Shown: piece by piece, positions 20,841 to 32,193 of the stretch | Layout: each line of letters begins with the position of its first letter | Numbering within the stretch: the first letter of the stretch is position 1 | NCBI GenBank assembly: GCA_016800925.1 | Contig: JABCPU010000337.1 | Coordinates: 1 to 64,000 of the forward strand | Length of the DNA: 64,000 nt | Direction of reading: 5' to 3' | Origin: Suillus spraguei | Lineage: Eukaryota > Basidiomycota > Agaricomycetes > Boletales > Suillaceae | Program-made: the position numbers and the translations under genes | The notes under the pieces: generated by a model | Told to the model about the DNA's origin: nothing | What the model saw: the letters and a program-made list of their open reading frames with translations, nothing else | Database searches by the model: none

Positions 20841-23800
20841 ATGACGAAACGCAAGTCATCGAGGAATTCCACTCAAGAAACCCACACATTTAGCCAGACG
20901 GCAACCTCTGATGGAAGCTCGGTACGTAGTAACTCATGAGGATCACTTAGTCACTCTGACTCATCGACGCATCCTTCTTCTAGCACCAACCCCGTAAAAA
21001 AACCCGTCAGGAGGTTGAGGGCGGTATGCACAACTCAAGGATCACTGTGAGTCCATAAGCATCTGCAATGAATCTCCTAGAATACAACTAAGATTATTAT
21101 AAGCGCTCGGAGGATTCTCGCAGTCTCGGTTCTGTTTCCCCGTACGCCTATCATGAACATGCTTCATCGACCCCGAATCCCGAGGTAGGTTCTCATATAT
21201 ATCCTCTAGTTTTGCGTTCTCTAAATGCTGGTGGTCGGCAGGTTCAGGCTGCTACGTCCGATATAGAAATGGAGGATGATACTGAATTGGCGCTTCAGGA
21301 TGCTCAAGAGCCTGTAACATGCATGGATCCAATTTCGGGGCCTGCATTGACCGATTCTGTTGGCCAAGACGCACAAGCGAGTTCCCGTACTACAGGCAAG
21401 CTCCAGGACAGACATCTCAAACCTCTCAAGACATTCGACTGCATTATTGGCAAGATTACTGATGTATATAAGTCCTCTTCTCGACTTAGAACCAAACTGA
21501 TTCTATTTCAACAGGTACATCCATATGCAAAAATGGCACTGGGCGTATTATCTCGTGCAGCCAAAGTATACTTCCTTTCTTTCTCCTCTCCCGCTTGTAC
21601 TCAGCAATCATCTTTGCAGATTATTCTAGCTGAGGCGGATTGCGACGCGGCGGTACGCAAACTTCTCCGGAAGTTGTGTCAAGTCTACGGCTTCATAACA
21701 CATGAGGAGATACTTAGCAAAATCTTGTCGATGCACGTTATCCTTGGCAAGATTTCTCAACAGACCCGTGAATGCGCCCATTTTATTAAACATTATTCGA
21801 AGACAAAGAAAATTTGTGAGTCTTACAAGCTGTTACGCTCCGTACCGTCTCAAGCTTATACCATCATCAATAGGGAGCACACATAATAAGAACGTCATCT
21901 CGGAAACGGACGATGCGATCAAAGAGTACATTGACGTATTCGATAGGCTCATAGAAAACTTCCGGAACCAGGTTACCCGCGACGTAGCCATACACGTCCA
22001 CCGTACGGGTAAGGATCCAGACGTGCTCGTGATTTCATATATATTTATACCTTTTCAGAAGAAATATTGGACCTCACCGGTATGACCTATGCAGAAGGCG
22101 CAGGACTAGACACCAAAAAACAATGCCTTCAAGGGACGCGCACGGAAATCCTTTCCGAGATCACGGATTGGGTCAACAGCACCGCGGACAACGTTCCATG
22201 CGTGCTGTGGCTATTTGGCCCTGCAGGCAAGGGCAAATCGGCCATCGCTCACACCATCACCGAGTGGTTCGAAGACGTGGGAGGGCTTGGTTCGTGTTAC
22301 TGTTTTGATCGCCAGCGAGAAGCAGATCGTCGGCATGAAAAGATATTTTCCACGATTGCCCACGACCTAGCTGACCGCGACCCGGCGATGAGGCGGGCAT
22401 TGGTAGATGTAGTGAAGATCGCGAATTCCCTCAAGAAAACGACGGATATCATCCAGCAATGGCAGAAGCTTCTTATTAAACCACTGGAGAAGTCATGTGG
22501 GTCGACTGAGGAACCCATCGTGATCGTGATCGATGCGCTGGATGAGAGCGGTGGAGTAGAGACACGAAGAGACCTCCTCCGTATTCTGGCTGGGAAGCAC
22601 CCAAATCCCGCCGTTCCCAAAATCACAGACCTCTCAGCCAACTTACGCTTCATCGTTACCTCTCGCCCGCTTGGTGACATCACAGACGAATTTCATGGTG
22701 TTCAGCATATTCGACGGATGTCGATGGATGATATTCCACTAGCACTCGCAAAGCGCGACATTCATGCTTACGTATCCAGGGAGCTGGAAGGGCTGCATTT
22801 CCAGGACAACAAGTTTGAAGTCCTCGCTGAGAAAGCTGATGGACTTTTCGAGTGGGCGCGTCTCGCCTGCAGATACATCAAAGAGTCCTATATAGGACTA
22901 TCTCCAACTGATTGCTACGAGGCTGTGGTGTCACGCGATCCTTCCAAGAGAAGCATGCTGTTGCACAGTATGTATCACCTGATTTTAACAGGTATCATGC
23001 CTGTGGATACATCTACCCATGCCCAGCATTCACACAACTCACGTTCAACGGCGCTAGCGAGATTCCGCTCGGTGATGGGACAAATACTATGCGCAGCTGA
23101 ACCCCTTCCTTTAGCTTCCCTGAACGCTATGAGGCGCCATTTTCCAATAGGAGAGGACATTTTCGACGTCAACTTTGTATTAAAAAGAATGGGCTCCCTC
23201 CTGAGCGGTACCACAGACGCGGATTCCCTAATCCAACCCCTTCATGCATCCTTCCGCGATTTCTTAACGGATAAAACATCAAGTGGAAAGTTTTTCGTCG
23301 ACCTGTCAAAGGCGCGACGCGACCTTACATTCGCGTCACTTCGAGTGATGGAACACGGTCTTCGGTTCAATATCTGTGATTTAAAGTCGTCATATCTACC
23401 TAATAGCGAAGATCCTGGGCTGCCAGAACGAGTGCAAAAATGCATCCCCCCACATCTGTCATATTCATCCCGGTTTTGGACTTCGCATGTACAAACGACA
23501 GTCTTCGATAAGGAGCTCGCGAAAGAAGTGAAATCGTTTTTCGACCACGAGCGGGTGTTTTTCTGGCTAGAGTCACTCGCCCTAATCAAGGCGCTCAACG
23601 GTGCAGTTCCTGCCCTTCCGCTCATTGCACAGTGGTTGAAGGTGAACACACTGCTACTAGGCTTTAGATAAAGCGCTCATGGACAGCTACAGGGCCATCC
23701 GAAATTCATAGATGTCTCATCGACTGCAATGGACGTACAGAGGTTCATCCAAGTCTTTGGCGGGATGATTTTACACAGCACGCCACATCTCTATGTATCA

Positions 23801-26114
23801 GCACTCCCATTTACGCCTGCCAAGTCTCCGCTATCGAGAAAGTTTTCTACACGATTTCCAAGTATTCTTCGTGTGGCATCTGGACGTGATATGAACTGGC
23901 CGGCTGTTGAGACCGTGCTCAGTGGGCACACTTCCTCAGTTAACTCGGTGTCGTTCTCGCCGGATGGCACTCGCATCGTCACTGGTTCTTCTGATAAGAC
24001 TGTTCGGCTGTGGAACGCAGCGACAGGGGAGCCATTCGGGGAGCCCTTGCGGGGGCACACAGATGAAGTTAACTCAGTCTCATTCTCACCGGACGGTGCC
24101 CGCATCGTCACTGGTTCAATGGATAGGACTGTTCGGCAGTGGAATGCAGCGACAGGGGAGCCATTCGGGGAGCCCTTGCGGGGGCACACTGATTCAGTTT
24201 TCTCGGTCTCGTTCTCACCGGACGGTGTCCGCATCGTCACTGGTTCAAGGGATAAGACTGTTCGGCTGTGGAATGCAGCGACAGGGGAGCCAGTCGGTCA
24301 GCCCTTGTGGGGGCATACTGAGCCAGTTAAGTCGGTTTCGTTCTCACCGGATGGCGCTCGTATCACCAGTGGTTCTCCGGATGAGACTATTCGGCTGTGG
24401 AATGCAGCGACAGGGGAGCCAGTCGGGGAGCCCTTGCGGGGGCACACTTCTTCAGTTTCCTCGGTCTCGTTCTCACCAGACGGCACTCGCATCGTCAGTG
24501 GTTCTGCGGATGGGACTGTTCGATCGTGGAACGCAGCGATAGAGAAGCCAGTCGATGAGCCCTTGTGTGGGCAAGCTCTTCCAGTTACCTCAGTCTCATT
24601 CTCGCCAGACGGCACTCGCATCGTCACTGGTTTTTCGGATGGCACTGTTCAGCTGTGGAACGCAGCGACGAGGGAGCTAGTCGGTGCGCCCTTGCGGGGG
24701 CACACTCAGTTAGTTACATCGGTCTCATTCTCACCGGACGGCACTCGCATCGCCACTAGTTCGGAGGATAAGACTGTTCGGCTGTGGAATGCAGCGATGA
24801 GGGAGCCAGTCGGTCAGTCCTTGTGGGGGCATTCTGAGCCAGTTATGTCGGTCTCGTTCTCACCGGATGGCGCTCGTATTGCCACTGGTTCTTCAGATGA
24901 GACTGTTCGGCTGTGGAATGCAGCGACAGGGGAGCCAGTCGGTGAGCCCTTGCGGGGGCACACTGCTCCAGTTTCCTCGGTCTCGTTCTCGCCAGACGGC
25001 ACTCGCATCGTCAGTGGTTCTACGGATGGGACTGTTCAATTGTGGAATGCAGTGACAGAGGAGCCAGTCAATGAGCCCTTGTGGGGGCACGCTCATTCAG
25101 TTACCTCGGTCTCGTTCTCGCCAGACGGCACTCGCATTGTCACTGGTTTTTTGGATGGCACTGTTCGGCTGTGGAACGCAGCGACGAGGGAGCCAGTCGG
25201 GGAGCCCTTGCGGGGGCACACTGATTCAGTTGACTCGGTCTCGTTCTCGCCGGACGGCGCTCGCATCGTCAGTGGTTCGGAGGATCACACTGTCCGGCTG
25301 TGGAATGCAGCGACGGGCGAGCCAGTTGGTGAGCCCTTGTGGGGGCATACCAATTCAGTTGAGTCGGTCTCGTTCTCGCCGGACGGCGCTCGCATCGTCA
25401 GTGGTTCTTGGGATCAGACTGTTCGGCTGTGGAATGCAGCGACAGGGGAGCCAGTCAGTGAGCCCTTGCGGGGCCACACTAACGCAGTTGTGTCGGTCTC
25501 GTTCTCGCCAGATGGCACTCGCATTGTCACTGGTTCTTTGGATAAGACTGTTCGGCTATGGGATGCAGCAACAGGCGAGCCGGTCGGTGAGCCCTTGCAG
25601 GGCCACACTGCATGGGTTAGCTCGGTCTCGTTCTCGCCGGACGGCACTCGCATAGTCAGTGGTTCATATGATAGCACTGTTCGGCTGTGGAATTGTGAAC
25701 CTCGTGCGATGGAGACCACCACTACTATGCCATTGAACACTTGCAATAATCACCTTATTCGCTTCTCACCCCACTCCGTCCATGCGCTACGCAACATTTC
25801 TGAGTTGATGGATGGTGTATCCCATGACTACCACAGTACGACCCTCTTTTTCCTGGATAGTGACAGTGGATGGGTGATAGGACCCAAACATCGGCTGTTA
25901 TTCTGGGTACCACCCGCTTCTCGACACCTATTGTATAGCCCTGCAACTGCATTAGTAATACCCAGCGGAGGCCCTGAACTTGATTTGAGCCGCATGGCAC
26001 ATGGAGAACGCTGGCAACAGTGTCGAAAGCGGTGAGTTGTCAAAGCCCTTCCTGTTCCTCGCACCTACTAAAATCATCACCTGCAGTCCTTGGCACTGGA
26101 TGATCCTACTGTAG
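20841..26114 (+). CDS. NACHT-WD40 NLR-like STAND receptor (about 1594 aa)
   Basis: Ten exons join in frame: 20841-20921, 20984-21046, 21104-21184, 21242-21463, 21515-21565, 21620-21815, 21874-22008, 22059-23641, 23687-26031 and 26087-26114. The N-terminal helical region (HPYAKMALGVLSRAAK, then REcahFI-type helices) matches the effector-side domain of mushroom NWD proteins. The NACHT domain follows: Walker A GPAGKGKS at about residue 330, Walker B IVIVIDALDE at about 430, and TSRP sensor. WD40 repeats span residues about 884-1485: 14 units of exactly 43 aa (129 bp), a number that fits two seven-blade propellers. A conserved roughly 110-residue C-terminal block follows (FSPHxVHALRN, DSGWVIGPKHRLLFWVPP). 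Such proteins act as intracellular nonself receptors, with repeats under concerted, diversifying evolution. The ligand is unknown. Confidence 0.93.
23924..25729 (+). repeat. 14 tandem WD40 repeats, 129 bp each
   Basis: Units start every 129 bp from 23924 to 25601, each [31 protein letters not shown]. Variation is concentrated in a few positions per unit (the two residues after GHT, the residue before D, and the one after D). Units 3-6 (24182-24697) and 7-10 (24698-25213) are matching blocks, so there is a 516 bp higher-order duplication. Confidence 0.97.
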
Positions 26115-27452
26115 TGGCCGATCCTTTGTGGAGTTTTTTTTTCAGATATGACTTGAATGTGACATGGACAGTGGATCGTACTTTGTACATTAGATTCTAT
26201 AGTCTATAGGTACCCAGCATCCAGTCAGAATTCAATAGATGAGTTTGATGCTGTACATTCATTCTGCGCCATCCGTACAAGCAGCTAGCAGGAATGATTC
26301 TCTTCGGATTGTCCTTCCAAGAGCACTGTGCTTTTGTCTTTCAGTTCAGATAAAGAGTTACGGCGCGCAGGCCCAAGATGCGGTAAGGCCAATGAGTTTA
26401 TTACAGCTGCTTGAGAAGAAATGTGACTCGTGGCGTATGAGTCACGATATTTGAAATAAGTGGAAGTGTCCTGGCATGAAATAATTGCAATAATTATGGT
26501 GTATGATGAGGGTCGCCGCGTGCCGGGTGAGCTGTAGCAGTTAATACAACAGTCCTAGTGGTCCCTTTTCGCATTGGGATGGAGAGAGAATAGCAAACGA
26601 TGGAGGTCTGGGATAAGCGAGGCATCCATCAAGGCCATGACTTAGTACTTCAATTTTATATGTATACTCTACTTTGGCTATTTTAGCAATGACGTAGCGA
26701 TCTCCCTTTGCCTTGGCATGGTAGCCATGAGTTGACTTGAGTCTTGGCATTAAGGGTGCGATGCCTGCAGTCGTAAGACGATAACTAGACCTTGCGGCCT
26801 CTATGCGGGAAATTTTCGTTCGGTCTTAAGCATCATCTCGAACCCAAGGGAAGTCCAACGAGAGCTATGAGGCCTGAGGGCAGGTAGGTACCACTGAAGT
26901 CGTGCGTATGTCAAGTTTTCAAATTAGCATTGTCAGTACTAGTAACGAACCGAATGATTCTCACCTCTGAACTGTGTACAACTTCTACAAGTATGAACCA
27001 TTCAAATCCTGCCATTTTACTCTCACGCGCACTTGATTACAGTCAAAGAAGCCCTCGACGATCTATCACTATCCGTCATACCCATCCGAGTCACTATCTG
27101 CGCACCAACAGGGCACTCCTCATCCAATCCAAGAAAGCTTCTACGAGTGCTGCCCCCAAAAAAGTGTATCACTATCTAGCATGGAGGACCTCGACTACTG
27201 CGTTTGTTCCGCCTGTCATTGCATTAGCCCTCGCAGGATGTCCCTCTATCCTAAACTAAACCATGACCCCGATCACTCACTCACACTGCAGACACAAGCT
27301 CTCCAACTACACAGCCTTCATGGGATTCAGCCAAACATACATACATCCAACGGCTCCTTGCGGGGACATGGACGTTGAAGAGGTTAGGGAGCTCATTAAA
27401 AGGAGCCTTTCAGAGAAAGGAATACAGATCGTGATGGGGGCCCGGGGCAGTC
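26115..27452. other. Intergenic region between the two NLR copies
   Basis: Short frames only (such as 26930-27259 and 27181-27378 plus). None shows NACHT or WD40 similarity, so the N-terminal part of the second copy was not found here. Confidence 0.5.
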
Positions 27453-28097
27453 ATGGCAGGTTTATCGCTACTCATCGTGCGTCCCCTTGCCTCCAAAATA
27501 GGCCCTTTTATTCACATGATATACAAGTTTGATGCTCACGATGACGATGTCATTGACGTTCACTTTTCACGCGCATACAATAAGCCAGTCCGTGAGCGCT
27601 TGCGGGGGCACACTAGTTCAGTTCAATCAGTCTCATTCTCCCCGGATGGCACTCGCATCATCACTGGTTCGTCGGATGAGACTGTTCGGCTATGGGATAC
27701 AGCGACGAGACAGCCATCACAACAGTGCGCCTGGTCAGATCATCCAGCATTCTCGTATGAGCGTCACGCGATCCAGGCCATCACTACTACGCCATTAAAT
27801 AGTTGGAATAATCACTTCATTCGCTTCTCACCCCACCCCATCCATACGCTGCGCAACAATTCTCAGTTAATGGAGGGAGCATCCCACGATCACCGTAGTC
27901 CGACCCCCTTTGTCCTGAATCGTGACAGTGGATGGATGGTAGGACCCAAACATTGGCTGTCATTCTGGGTGCCACCCGCTTCTCGACACTCATTTTATAG
28001 CGCTGGAATTGCATTAGTGATACCCAGAGGAGGTCCTGAGCTTGATTTGAGCCGCGTGGCACATGAGCAGCACTGGCAACAGTGCCGAGAAGAGTGA
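27453..28097 (+). pseudogene. Collapsed NLR paralogue: one WD40 repeat plus C-terminal block
   Basis: From about 27595 the frame reads a single WD40 unit ([15 protein letters not shown]...DETVRLWD). It then reads the same C-terminal block as the NLR upstream ([44 protein letters not shown]). The 3' intron donor GTGAGT at 28094 corresponds to that at 26032 in the full gene. About 14 WD repeats and the whole NACHT half are missing. It is either the scar of a tandem duplication that lost its repeats by recombination, or a small gene with its own start near 27453. I favour a remnant. Confidence 0.75.
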
Positions 28098-28433
28098 GTC
28101 TCTTACAAGCTCTTTCCGTTCCTCGCACTTAGTGAAACCAGCAGTTGCAGGCCTTAGTACCGCAATGATCATATTCTGGTGAACGATCCTTTATGATGAT
28201 TTTTTTTTCAGATATACATGCGTAGTCTAAGTAAGGAGGTAGAACATTGTACTACAATATAGAAGCAAACAACCTAGTGGCTGACTGGTCAACGCTCACA
28301 ATTGGCCAATCGTTTGCGCCTGTGCAGTGTGGCCTAAAGTTGGAATTGCAGAATACGTATAGGTCGATCGCAAATCACCCCTGTCTGTTCATATTCTAAA
28401 GATTGATAGCAACTCCTGGCAGAAAATACGAGT

Positions 28434-30067
28434 TCAGTCTACAGTTGCATCTTGGCAATCCAAGACTGCGAAAGATCTGAGATGTCGGAGATAGTCCCGG
28501 ACCTCGTGCCACATGTTCGCATGGTTGGAATCCAAGGGACTGTGGTAAATATTGTCGAGGCAAGGGAAGATAGAGAGGATGATACGAGCGACGGCTTTTG
28601 TATCCACTACCTCAGCAGAGCGCACATCCAATAGTCGTAGGGATGTATGTCGGAGTGACTCCACTGTAGGGTCGACGTCAATATTCACAGTGTCTACCAA
28701 CATTCTGAGCTCTTCCAAATGGGGACATTGATGGAGCGCTGCGAGTAGTCCGCGGAATGTAACGGTAGCCTGATGATGATTTCCGTCTTTTAATGACAGA
28801 GAGCGGAGGTGTGGCCAACATGACATGGCTTCCAAAAGACGGTCGTTGTCAAGGTGGGTGCAGCAACAAGGAAATTGGAGCTCCAAGGTTCGGAGCTCCG
28901 GACAATAACAGAATTGCGTGATTGCTATCCAAGAGTTGTCCAGGTCCTGAACTTCCGAATGGTAGGAGAATACCCTAATAATCTCAAGGGTCTGGCGTGC
29001 TTTACACTGGGACATGGCATGAAAAAGCCGCTCAGCGTCCGCCCAAGGCAATATAACGATAAACAGCTCGAGATTTTTCAGCGGAGGGAATTCTGAGTGT
29101 TGCATGAGTTTTGTGATGTATGCAGCGGTGTGTGCTTCGACAAAAAAGCTGTGATATTGAGAAAGGGTCCAAAAGTGATCTCGTTGAGGTTTGATGGGAA
29201 AGGGACCTCACTATTGAGGTCCGACAGTGACTCGGAAGGGGCTTGATTATCATTGTAAATCGTGACTCTGAGAAGGGTAGGGAGGTTCGACAGGTGCTTC
29301 CATGCTGCCCAGTCGAGGGGTGGACAAGACAGAGTTATGAGCCACTTGCACAAACGAACACTGTCAGATAATATGGACATCTTATCTGCTATGGGGCCAC
29401 TGGTGCGCAGCACGGATAAATGTTCGAGAGCAGCACACCGGGTCACAATCAATTTTAGGTTCGAATCAATGACCCATGGGACACAACGACGCAGGGTAGG
29501 AGACAGGAATAGATGCAGGTGTCTAGTCGGACATGCAATGACTAGAAGTAAGGACGTGAATAACGACTGCAGTCTGGGAAACATGCATGTCTCTACGGGG
29601 AGGACTGAGAGAAGGCGAAAATCATGGGGTAGGTCGACATGTATTGAGCGTACACGGGAAGCGTGACGCAAGAATTGACAAGCTTCATTCGCCGATAATG
29701 GTTCGGTATCACCAAAGTAGGAGCAGGAAGAGTTATACCAGATGCGCTGTATTCAGGTGCTTGATGAGATACCACTACCAGTGTACGAAAGGAAATAAAC
29801 AGAACGTGCACTCACCTCTGCACAGTATATTATTGGATGCAACCTTGTTACACAACCTAGTAGTGGATCCAATCCATCGATGTTAGCCCAAAGTTCATTC
29901 ATCGCGGGTTCGTAGAATGTTCTACACGTTGTTGCGAGTGCTGCAAGGGATGTCCGCACAAATGACACCTTGTCATATGACTTCATCATTGGGTTCTGCC
30001 AGTCGATTGTATTGACATGCTTGAATATCTCTAGGAGGATTTCACAAACAAGGAGAGCCCGATGCAT
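28434..30067 (-). pseudogene. F-box-like/LRR protein, paralogue A, frameshifted
   Basis: Exon 1 is 29816-30067 (MHRALLVCEILLEIFKHV, an F-box-like helix pair, then LAALATTCRTFYEPAMNELW). Exon 2 is 28434-29746, with an intron (GTGAGT...ACAG) at the same place and phase as in paralogues B and C. The rest is a chain of degenerate leucine-rich repeats (LRTLELQFP, LRSLSLKDG, LEELRMLVD). In the run of six A at 29142-29147 the reading frame changes. Comparison with B shows that one base is missing there, so the protein would stop after FLNITAF plus about 23 aberrant residues. F-box proteins of this type are substrate adaptors of SCF ubiquitin ligases; the target is unknown. A Harbinger transposon lies 4 bp upstream of the ATG. 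Confidence 0.8.
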
Positions 30068-30248
30068 TAACGGTTCTCAAAGTCAAACCTAGAAAGAAAT
30101 TCTCAGCCAAAATTTGCGAATTCGGATGCTGCCGGTACGGCAGCTTTCGAACTCCGGTATGCCCTGCCTGCTCGTCGTTGTCATTGGCGTCGATGGTGGT
30201 CAAGCTCCAATCTGATCCTTAATCGCTGTGTTAAGAACACCCTGTATC

Positions 30249-31865
30249 ATGTCACGCACAAGTCAAAGAGGTCGAGGTGGTGGAGTCCGAGGCAATACAT
30301 CCACTAGTGTGGACACTGGGAAGAAATGTACTATTCATTGGGAGGGGGTCCGTGGTGCTCGTACTGAACGCTTACTTGCCTGGTGCAAGGAAAATGAAGA
30401 TGCCCGCATCAAGCTTTTCTCTGATTCAGCAAAGGATGCCAAGGAGCAAGGTCGGAAGAAGAAGCAGAGCGGTAGTTCAAGAGATGTCGTCTATTTGCAG
30501 GTTGCACAAGCTGTATTTTCGAATGATGAAGATCCAGAGGTTCAACGACTCTTCAAGGAGGACCCTAAGGCATTTATCAAACCTGTCTCAACTCGTTTTG
30601 GCACGTAAGTATTCAGTTCTTGCATCATCTGTCTACTAGAATCACTGATAAGATGTTTCAGACTCCGGAAAAAATACAATGAGTTTAATAAGGACCTCAA
30701 GCAGTCAGGAGCAGGAAAGACATATGCAGAGCTTCAAGAGGATCCAAAGATGAAGTCGTTGATCGGTAAGTCTCTGCTGCGTTGATTTGCGCATGTCTTA
30801 ATCATGTCTCCATCAGATACAAGGCTTGAGAAATTTCCCTGGTGGCCTGAGCTTCATGGCTGGTGGCGGACCAATCCAGCCTTCAATCATGCCTTCTCTA
30901 CTGCAGATGCAGGGCAAGACTTTGCCTCTGCTGCATTGGAACATTTTAATATTTCAAAACCACCGGCTACAGGTGACGATGACGCTCATGCAGACGATGA
31001 TCCTGAGGATGGAGAAATAGTTGAGATTAATAGTCACACTATGGACAATGGTGTGACGGATGATATGATTGTTGACCAGCCCCCCTGCATAGCATCACTC
31101 CAGCCATCGCCACTATTACCTTCGGACCATAGTCCTAGCAACACGCCGGATTCATTCTCACTGGTCCCATTGCCACAGTGGTACCAACGACCCCAGCTCC
31201 CTCCCATCTCAACCTCTGACGCACTTGGCCCAGGCATGATATCATTAAACTCTCCTGAACACTCGCCGGTAGCCAAAAAAAACCCAGTCGACAATTCACT
31301 GTCTTTTTTTTCCGATTACAAGGAGTCTTCACCCAGTCGTCAGTCTACGCCCATTGACTCAGAGGACTCAGATATTGGTGCCAGCCGAGCACTACAGTCT
31401 CTTCGTGTCAGTTCACTCAAGGGAAGTCGTGAAAGTTCACCTTCTCTTGCTACAAAACAGTCTCGTCCATCTCCTTCAAGTGCATCTCAGTGTCCCCCCT
31501 CATCATCACGCAAACGCCCTGGCAGCAGTACTCTTGACCAGACCACAGAAAGGATGTCCCAAACGGCAGAATCTCTGATGCTGCACCTTGATAGCAAACG
31601 TGAGGTTCGTGCCGAGCATGAACGCTATAAACGCATGAAGCTCGAGAGCGAAATATGGGCTCGTGATCTCAAGGCCCGCAGTGCTCGTGATGAGCGGGAG
31701 CATGCAATGCGTCTTGCTGAACAAGATCATCACCACCAACAGGAGAGGATGACTCGGCAAATGGAGATTGCAAGAATTGAACTCGAGCTGTCTCATGCAC
31801 GTCGAGAAGAGGAGGAGGCTCGGATTCGTCGTATTGCTATGGAGCGTGGTTTTGATCAAAGCTGA
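30249..31865 (+). CDS. Harbinger-associated Myb/SANT-like DNA-binding protein (502 aa)
   Basis: Exons 30249-30604, 30662-30765 and 30817-31865 join in frame to 502 codons plus stop. Residues about 1-190 form a Trp-rich trihelix/SANT-like region (HWEGVRGARTERLLAWCKE, LRKKYNEFNKDLKQSG, FPWWPELHGWW). A long acidic and Ser/Pro-rich linker follows. The C-terminus is a charged coiled coil (about residues 410-500, KREVRAEHERYKRMKLESE and onward). In Harbinger elements such a protein binds the transposon ends and brings the transposase to the nucleus. The gene is convergent with the transposase inside the same TIRs, which supports this role. Confidence 0.82.
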
Positions 31866-31950
31866 AGTAGGTTTGTACCGTGTCATCTTGCAACTGTTCA
31901 TTTAGAAATATGAGTGGTACTTTCTCGAGAAAATCTCAAGCATGATTGCT

Positions 31951-32179
31951 ACAGGTTTGCGCAAATTTCCCTCGTTGGGTACTAAAGAAGATGAAGAGCT
32001 TCTAATTGACGACCATAAATACTACAGGTTTGCGCAAATTTCCCTCGTTGGGTACTAAAGAAGAGGAAGAGCTTCTAATTGATGACCATAAATACTACAG
32101 GTTTGCGCAAATTTCCCTCGTTGGGTACTAAAGAAGAGGAAGAGCTTCTAATTGACAATCCTAAATGCTACAGGTTTGC
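31951..32179. repeat. 73-bp tandem repeat, three copies plus start of a fourth
   Basis: Units begin ACAGGTTTGCGC at 31951, 32024, 32097 and 32170, spaced exactly 73 bp with few mismatches. It fills the 3' space between the two convergent Harbinger genes. Confidence 0.95.
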
Positions 32180-32193
32180 GCCATATATACTTG

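Noticed and set aside
23791..25096. Minus-strand frames in the WD40 region
   Set aside because: They are antisense shadows of the 129 bp repeats, kept open by the same three-fold periodicity.
31951..32179. Second tandem intron array (units start GTTTGC and end TACTACAG)
   Set aside because: There is no spacer between units, the donor is weak, the location is 3' of both coding regions, and there are only about three copies.
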